From Notolepis coatsorum (taxonomy: Eukaryota > Chordata > Actinopteri > Aulopiformes > Paralepididae), in the NCBI GenBank assembly GCA_963971535.1, contig OZ020587.1, positions 162,848,491 to 162,912,490 of the forward strand: a stretch of 64,000 bases of DNA, given 5' to 3'. Numbering within the stretch: position 1 is the first letter of the stretch; the number at the start of each line of letters is the position of its first letter. This document shows positions 58,660 through 64,000 of the stretch, one piece after another. Position numbers and translations under genes: made by a program. A model generated the notes under the pieces. That model was not told the origin of the DNA and ran no database searches. It was given only the letters and a program-made list of their open reading frames with translations.

Positions 58660-60945
58660 CAAGCGGGACATGACGTGACCAACCAGCCGAACACTTCTTT
58701 ATCCACCGCAAAGATCGGACAGCAGAGTCCGGTAAACAACGTGGAGGAGGTATTGCCTTCATGTTTAACAACAATTGGAGCGATCCAACTAACGTGAAGG
58801 AACTATCCAACCACTGCTGCCCAGACCTGGAATATATAACCATCAAGTGTCGTCCTTTCTTCCTCCCGAGGGAGTTAACGGCGATCATCCTTGTAGGAGT
58901 GTATATTCCACCGCAAGCCAGTAACAACGTCGCGCTCTCCAGACTCCACGACGAGGTAAATAGAATACAAGCGGCGAACGTTAACGCCGCCATTTTGGTG
59001 CTGGGTGATTTCAATAGCGCCAATCTGAGAAAGGTATTACCTGACTTCTATCAGCATGTGACTTGCAACACCAGAGGCGGTAACATCCTAGATCACTGTT
59101 ACACGCAATTTAAAGGTGGCTACAAGGCTTATTCTGATAGTGGCTTTGGTAAATCAGTCTGTGCCGACCAACTGGCCCCAGTATTCACTGACATATTTAA
59201 CCTGTCCTTAGAACAGGCTGTCATCCCCACCTGCCTGAAGAAGTCCACTATTATCCCTGTACCCAAAAAATCCAAGCCTGCTTGCCTCAACGACTACCGC
59301 CCTGTAGCTCTCACCTCCATAGCCATGAAGTGCTTTGAGAAGCTAGTAAAGGGCTACATCTGCTCCTCCCTCCCCATCAACATGGACCCCCTGCAATTTG
59401 CATACCGCCCCAACAGGTCCACGGAGGACGCCATAGCCCATGTGCTGCACACAGCAGCATCACACCTGGACAAGAGGCAGGGGAACTATGTGAGAATGCT
59501 ATTCATCGACTACAGCTCGGCATTCAATACCATAGTCCCCTCCATACTCATAGCCAAGCTCAGGGACCTGGGCTTGAACTATGACCTCTGCCAGTGGGTC
59601 TTGGACTTCCTGACTGGCAGACCCCAGGTGGTGAGAGCAGGCAACTGCACCTCCTCATCCATCACCCTCAACATAGGGGCCCCCCAGGGCTGTGTTCTGA
59701 GTCCCCTCCTCTACTCCCTGTACACACACGACTGTGTGGCTCAGCGGAGTAGCAATACAATCATCAAATTTGCTGACGACACAGTGGTGGTGGGCCTGAT
59801 CTCTGCCAACGACGAGAGGGCCTACCTGGAAGAGGTCAAGGTCCTGGCGGGATGGTGCCAGGAAAACAGCCTCTCCCTGAACGTCAGCAAAACAAAGGAG
59901 ATGATTGTGGACTTCAGGAGGTCGGGGGTCAAGGACTACAGCCCCCTCAGCATCGACGGGGCACCGGTTGAGAGAGTCAACAGCTTTAAGTACCTCGGAG
60001 CCTACATATCCGAGGACTTGACATGGACCACACACATTGACAGTGTTGTGAAGAAGGCACGACAACGCCTCTACTTCCTCAGGCGCCTGAGGAAGTTCCA
60101 AGTCAGTCAGAAGATCCTTAAGAACTTCTACTCATGTACAATAGAGAGCATCTTGACCGGCAACATCACCTCCTGGTTTGGAAATAGCACTGCACAAGAC
60201 CGAAGCAGACTACAAAGAGTGACACGTTCAGCCTAACGCACAATTGGAGGGGGGCTCCCCACCCTCCAGAACATTTACAACAAGCGTTGCAAGGGCAAGG
60301 CTAAGAGAATCATTAAAGACTCCAGTCACCCGAACAACTGCCTCTTTGAACTGCTGCGGTCAGGCAAGCGATACCGGAGTCTCAAGGCGAGCACAGAAAG
60401 ACTCAGAAGAAGCTTCTATCCCCAGGCCATCAGGCTGCTAAACGAACAATGAATGAACACTACACAACAACAACCACCAAACGCACATAGCACACACATC
60501 CACACGCACACACTCACTTTAAACAAATACACTGTAGCACCCACTCCACACACTTTATAGCACACACCCACTTTAAACAAACACACTGTAGCACCCACTC
60601 CCCACACTTTATATTTATTGATGAAGGATTGCACTACAACTCGTACACCTTACTGTAAATTGTACCTAAATTGTACCTCATCCCATTTCTGCTTTGCACT
60701 ATATAGTACTGTACATTAGTACACTGCATAGTATTGTATATTATATGGTAACTCAGAACATTGTACATATGTCTATACCGAACACTGTGACCTCATTTTC
60801 TTCTTCTAAATTACATGCTATACTATGTTATTTGATACTATCTTGTCTAGCACAGTCTCTGGAGCGTAACAGTAAGAAGCATTTTGTATGAAAGTATTCT
60901 GTACTTCTGTATGACAACTATTAAAGAAACTTGAAACTTGAAACT
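58660..60945 (+). mobile_element. CR1/L2/Rex-type LINE inserted in BEL copy B
   Basis: 5'-truncated LINE holding an endonuclease remnant, a reverse transcriptase frame, a 3' untranslated region (about 60450-60945) and an (ACTTGAA)n tail. BEL sequence resumes at about 60946. Target duplication not resolved. Confidence 0.85.
58761..60236 (+). pseudogene. LINE ORF2: partial endonuclease fused to reverse transcriptase
   Basis: 491 codons. Residues 1-115 are the APE-type endonuclease middle (V-Y-I-P-P-Q-A, G-D-F-N). At about residue 127 it jumps in frame to the RT, lacking the endonuclease end and the linker. RT motifs follow: [33 protein letters not shown] and F-A-D-D-T. It ends R-S-A-stop at 60236; the remaining C-terminus (I-I-K-D-S-S-H-P to R-L-L-N) continues in another frame to about 60452, so a one-base shift ended it. 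Confidence 0.9.
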
Positions 60946-62428
60946 ATACCTCAAGACAGCGCCACCGGGACAGACCCCGGAGCGCCCCAGGATAAAGAAA
61001 GCGCCCCAGGGATAGACCCCGGCGCACAACCAACCCAAGAGCGCGTACCCGAGACAGACCTCGGCGTGCAACCAAGAGAAGAGTACCGCGCTCAAGAGAT
61101 AGACCTCGGAGCGTGCCAAGAGAACAGGTCTCCGCCAAGCCCTGTCAGCGCCCGATCACCTCCATCAGTGTCATCCCCCAGCGAGGCTGACCAGAGACTG
61201 GTGCAAGCCTTGATCGCCACGCTGACAGCTTCAACCGAAAGAGACCGTATCCAGGGTGAGCGCGACCGCCTTCAAGCACAGACGCTTAGTGAGCGCGAAC
61301 ACTCTGCAGCGGAACGAGAGCGCCTCCACGCGCAACTCCAAGCACAAGCCCTTAGTGAGCGCGAACACTCTGCAGCGGAACGAGAGCGCCTCCAGGCGCA
61401 ACAACGGAGTGAGCACGACCGCATCAGACTGGAGGAGAGGCGCCTCCAGACGGAAGAGAACATCCAGCGAGAACACGCCAATGCACAGCGCGAAGCGGAG
61501 CGCGACCGGCTGCAGGCGCAGATGATAGAACAATTGATCGCCAGGGCGACCCCCCCTCTCTCCACACGGAGCTCCCGGAGATCATCACGACACGGGTCTA
61601 GGGCACCTTCCCCTACCCGACAAAGCTACACGGGACCCGGCCAACAGGAAGAACCTGCCTACGTCTCCGAGCCCCCTCCCCGACCGGTCCATACGGGACC
61701 CAGCCAACGGGAAGAACCGGCCTACGTCGCCGAGAGACTAACTAGAAGACTCCAAGACCTAGCGGAGGAAGAGGAGGGATATCAAGCCCACCAGCACGAA
61801 CCTACTTTGGACCAGGAGGCCCAGTACAGCCCCGACCTCAGCCCAGAGTCACTGCGCTACAAACCCCCGACCCAACTCAAGGGTGAGTTTGATGTACAGT
61901 CAGCACCGAGGAACAGCACCTGGGGGCCCGGCCTCTGGTACCCACCCAGTGCTAACCCACGACCACCCGTACGGGGAGACTCGCCCAGGAGGCCTCTCCC
62001 CCTACGCTCATCGGTGTCCCAGCCATCCATGGCGTCTTACCTTGGCACACCGACGTTCCAAGACTTTACGCGCGAGGACAGAGCACAGTACACAGAATTA
62101 CGCATGTGTTTAGAGACTATAATGTCCGATGTCCACGACGAGTCTTATAAATATGCCATCCTCCTCAAGCATCTCAAGGTGCCCAGAGCGCATAACATAG
62201 CGCTGGCATATTCGAACTCAAGCACCCCATACTCAGCTGCTCTGGTGGCCCTCGACGCGCGCTATGGACGCATATGGGATTACGTGATCCAAGAAATACG
62301 AGATATAGACCGCCTCCCCCCAGCCAAAGACAATAGAGCACTGGATGACCTCTCTATCAAGGTACAATCCCTCGTGGGGATGCTGGGGTCCCAAAAGGAG
62401 AAGGGGAGATATGAACTGTATGCAAATT
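60946..62428 (+). pseudogene. BEL copy B gag, middle part
   Basis: Open for about 494 codons. Pro/Asp-rich segment with repeated D-P-G-A, then a long coiled coil of R-L-Q-A-Q and S-E-R-E-H-S-A-A-E-R-E-R repeats (two copies where copy A has one), an Arg/Ser-rich segment, then the DUF1759-like part ending Y-E-L-Y-A-N where the SINE entered. No start codon remains because the LINE removed it; the frame begins in the LINE tail. Confidence 0.88.
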
Positions 62429-62925
62429 TTTATTTTTATTTTTTATTGGTCTTTTTCCCCCTCCATTTTCCTCCGATTTTTCTCCCATCCCAATGTTAGT
62501 CGTATGCCAATTCCCAGTCCCTTCCTGGTCGCTGCGCACTTACCCCCCACAGTCAGATCATCTGGGAGAGTGGAGGCTACCACGTGCTTCCTCCGACACA
62601 CGTCCAGCCAATCACCGCTTCTTTTCACCTGGCAGCGCGGATTCTCATTGAGAGGGCGTAGCGTGTGGGAGGACCACACTATCCCCCTCACGTCCAATCC
62701 GCGCTTAGCAGGCGCCCCGACCGAACTGTAGGAGTCGCTGTTTACAACGACCCGGACCCACCCCGCCAGCTTCTCCCACCCTCTGATACAGCCAATTGTA
62801 TCAGTGCAGACGGCCAGCCAAGCTGGTGACAACCCCGGAGCTGTGAGCTGGATTCGAACAGGCAAATCCAGCTCAGCTCCGGGGCTGGTGACGAACGCAA
62901 TCTCCGCTCGGCCACCTAACCGCCT
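62429..62925 (-). mobile_element. tRNA-derived SINE, family A variant
   Basis: Flanked by ACTGTATGCAAATT at 62415-62428 and 62926-62939. The minus-strand head GTTAGGTGGCCGAGCGG with GTTCGAATCC looks like a Ser/Leu-type tRNA, while the body matches 32697-33157. Confidence 0.88.
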
Positions 62926-63152
62926 ACTGTATGCAAATTCTAACGTGGAGCGGATACTGGAGAAGCTCCCTCCAGCCCTTCAAGAGCGTTTTTTCGGCGG
63001 CAGAAAGACCACAGTGACCCCAACGGCCCAGAACCATCCCTCCTAGACCTGGCTGATTTCCTCGCCAGGGAGGTCAGCAGTCTACGACTGGACACATTCG
63101 TGTGGAGTGGCTCTAGCGGAGGTTCAATGACAACCGCCGGTCAGTGACAGTT
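62926..63152 (+). pseudogene. BEL copy B gag, frameshifted part
   Basis: Resumes N-S-N-V-E-R-I-L-E-K-L-P-P; shifts frame at the T-run near 62990 and again near 63105. Confidence 0.8.
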
Positions 63153-64000
63153 ATGCACCAGGCCAAGTCAGTGCCGCAGCACAAGAACCACAACACCCCC
63201 CACGTGAAGGGAAAGTGGAAGATTGCATGCCAGTACTGTGAAAATGAACATTGGCTGTCTCAATGTGACACCTTCAAGAAGCTGACCGCTGACGAGGTGA
63301 GTCAGTGGATCAAAGCGAACTGCCGCTGCTTCCGCTGCGCGCGCAGCCATATGGCAGCTGAGTGCCGCCTAAAGAAAAGATGCAGCAAGTGCGACGGTGC
63401 CCACTTGGAGGTCCTGCACGACAGCAACAAGAGGAGACCCGTACCACAAAGCAGCTCGAGAGTAAATGTCATGTATATAGACCCTGCGAAGAGCGGGAGC
63501 TCCCGAGGGCTCTTGAAGGTGGTCCGAGTGCTCCTAAGCTACGAGGACAAGGTCATGGACACTTACGCCGTCCTAGATGATGGGTCAGAAAAGACTCTCC
63601 TCCTCGCTTCCGCCGCAGCCCAGTTGGGTCTGCGGGGTACCGAAGAAACAATGACAATCCGTACCATTAGAAGAGACCTAAAGACCATAAAGGGTGAAAA
63701 TGTCTCCTTCACGATAGCAGCGGTCAAGCAGCCCGAGAAGCGGTATAGCATCACTAACGCCTTCACAAGCCACGACATAGGTCTGTCACGGTATACCTAC
63801 CCCATCACACAGCTGACGGAGAAATACGTGCACCTACGTCAACTACCTATACCGCCCATCGACGGCGCCACCCCGACCCTGCTCATAGGATCCGACCACG
63901 CACACCTCATCGTCCCAACGGACCAGGTCCACATCGGGCCCAGAGGCTGTCCAGCAGCGGTCAAGACCCGCCTGGGTTGGACACTACAAGGCCCCCTCTC
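63153..64000 (+). CDS. BEL copy B gag-pol, open segment to window end
   Basis: Open from ATG 63153 to the edge (282 codons). Zinc knuckles C-x2-C-x3-H-x4-C near 63230 and 63330, a third C-x2-C-x3-H, and the retropepsin V-L-D-D-G-S at about 63570. It corresponds to copy A from about 19010 to 18160. Length beyond the window unknown, so coding status of the whole is uncertain. Confidence 0.85.
   Translation, partial: MHQAKSVPQHKNHNTPHVKGKWKIACQYCENEHWLSQCDTFKKLTADEVSQWIKANCRCFRCARSHMAAECRLKKRCSKCDGAHLEVLHDSNKRRPVPQSSSRVNVMYIDPAKSGSSRGLLKVVRVLLSYEDKVMDTYAVLDDGSEKTLLLASAAAQLGLRGTEETMTIRTIRRDLKTIKGENVSFTIAAVKQPEKRYSITNAFTSHDIGLSRYTYPITQLTEKYVHLRQLPIPPIDGATPTLLIGSDHAHLIVPTDQVHIGPRGCPAAVKTRLGWTLQGPL

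Larger units (their letters stand above)
57070..64000 (+). mobile_element. BEL/Pao retrotransposon, copy B, degraded, runs off window
   Basis: Same family as copy A: 5' LTR, tRNA-Tyr primer site, gag and the start of pol, all on the plus strand. Gag has an early stop, and the element is interrupted by a LINE (about 58660-60945) and a SINE (62429-62925) and has further frameshifts. It is clearly older than copy A. Confidence 0.93.

Noticed and set aside
59655-60101. 148-codon minus-strand frame
   Set aside because: Antisense shadow of the LINE reverse transcriptase.

Overview
The window looks like teleost fish genomic DNA. Three things point there: a split collagen gene with short Gly-X-Y exons, the repeat mixture (BEL/Pao, DIRS-like, L1/Tx1 and CR1/L2/Rex-type LINEs, several hAT families, tRNA-derived SINEs with the fish 'clear-the-deck' body), and very long uninterrupted (CA), (GA) and (AATC) microsatellites. 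The species cannot be named from this sequence.

The only host protein-coding gene I can support is a collagen on the minus strand. Sixteen exons were found by reading Gly-X-Y codons between consensus splice sites, from 47998 down to 41. They encode about 362 triple-helix residues. Thirteen exons are 69-nt modules or indel-altered versions of one. They normally end in a register-fixed one-residue interruption (G-x-G-x-x-G-x-K). The last exon ends in G-L-T, as helices of the VWA collagens (COL6/COL28) do before the C-terminal VWA domain. A type XXVIII-like collagen fits best. Both ends of the gene lie outside the window or are not seen. Three exons (33618-33685, 32449-32519, 25111-25178) are 68, 71 and 68 nt long, so they are frameshifted in this assembly.

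Everything else is introns or intergenic DNA filled with mobile DNA. 0-13 kb: hAT-type MITEs with exact 8-bp target duplications, SINE-in-SINE, a decayed LINE, and an L1 nested in a MITE. 13.3-24.2 kb: a young full-length BEL/Pao element on the minus strand (1348-bp LTRs, target duplication GCTAT, tRNA-Tyr primer site, open pol), broken only by a 1.9-kb hAT. 25-37 kb: microsatellites, an inverted 9-bp minisatellite, tandem LINE tails and palindromes. 40-48 kb: another hAT, a 23-bp minisatellite split by a probable solo LTR, a foldback hAT, and a TTAA-containing minisatellite that also sits next to two other collagen exons.

48-64 kb has no recognisable host exon. It holds a GC-rich minisatellite with a large foldback, a 5.4-kb element with inverted terminal repeats plus an internal region complementary to its joined ends (the hallmark of DIRS retrotransposons), and an older BEL copy on the plus strand interrupted by a LINE and a SINE. 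The DIRS-like element has no recognisable DIRS proteins and carries a 5S-rRNA-like sequence. It is the best candidate for something undescribed.

I ran no searches. Family names rest on visible motifs, and the exact start and end of decayed repeats are approximate unless a target duplication is quoted.
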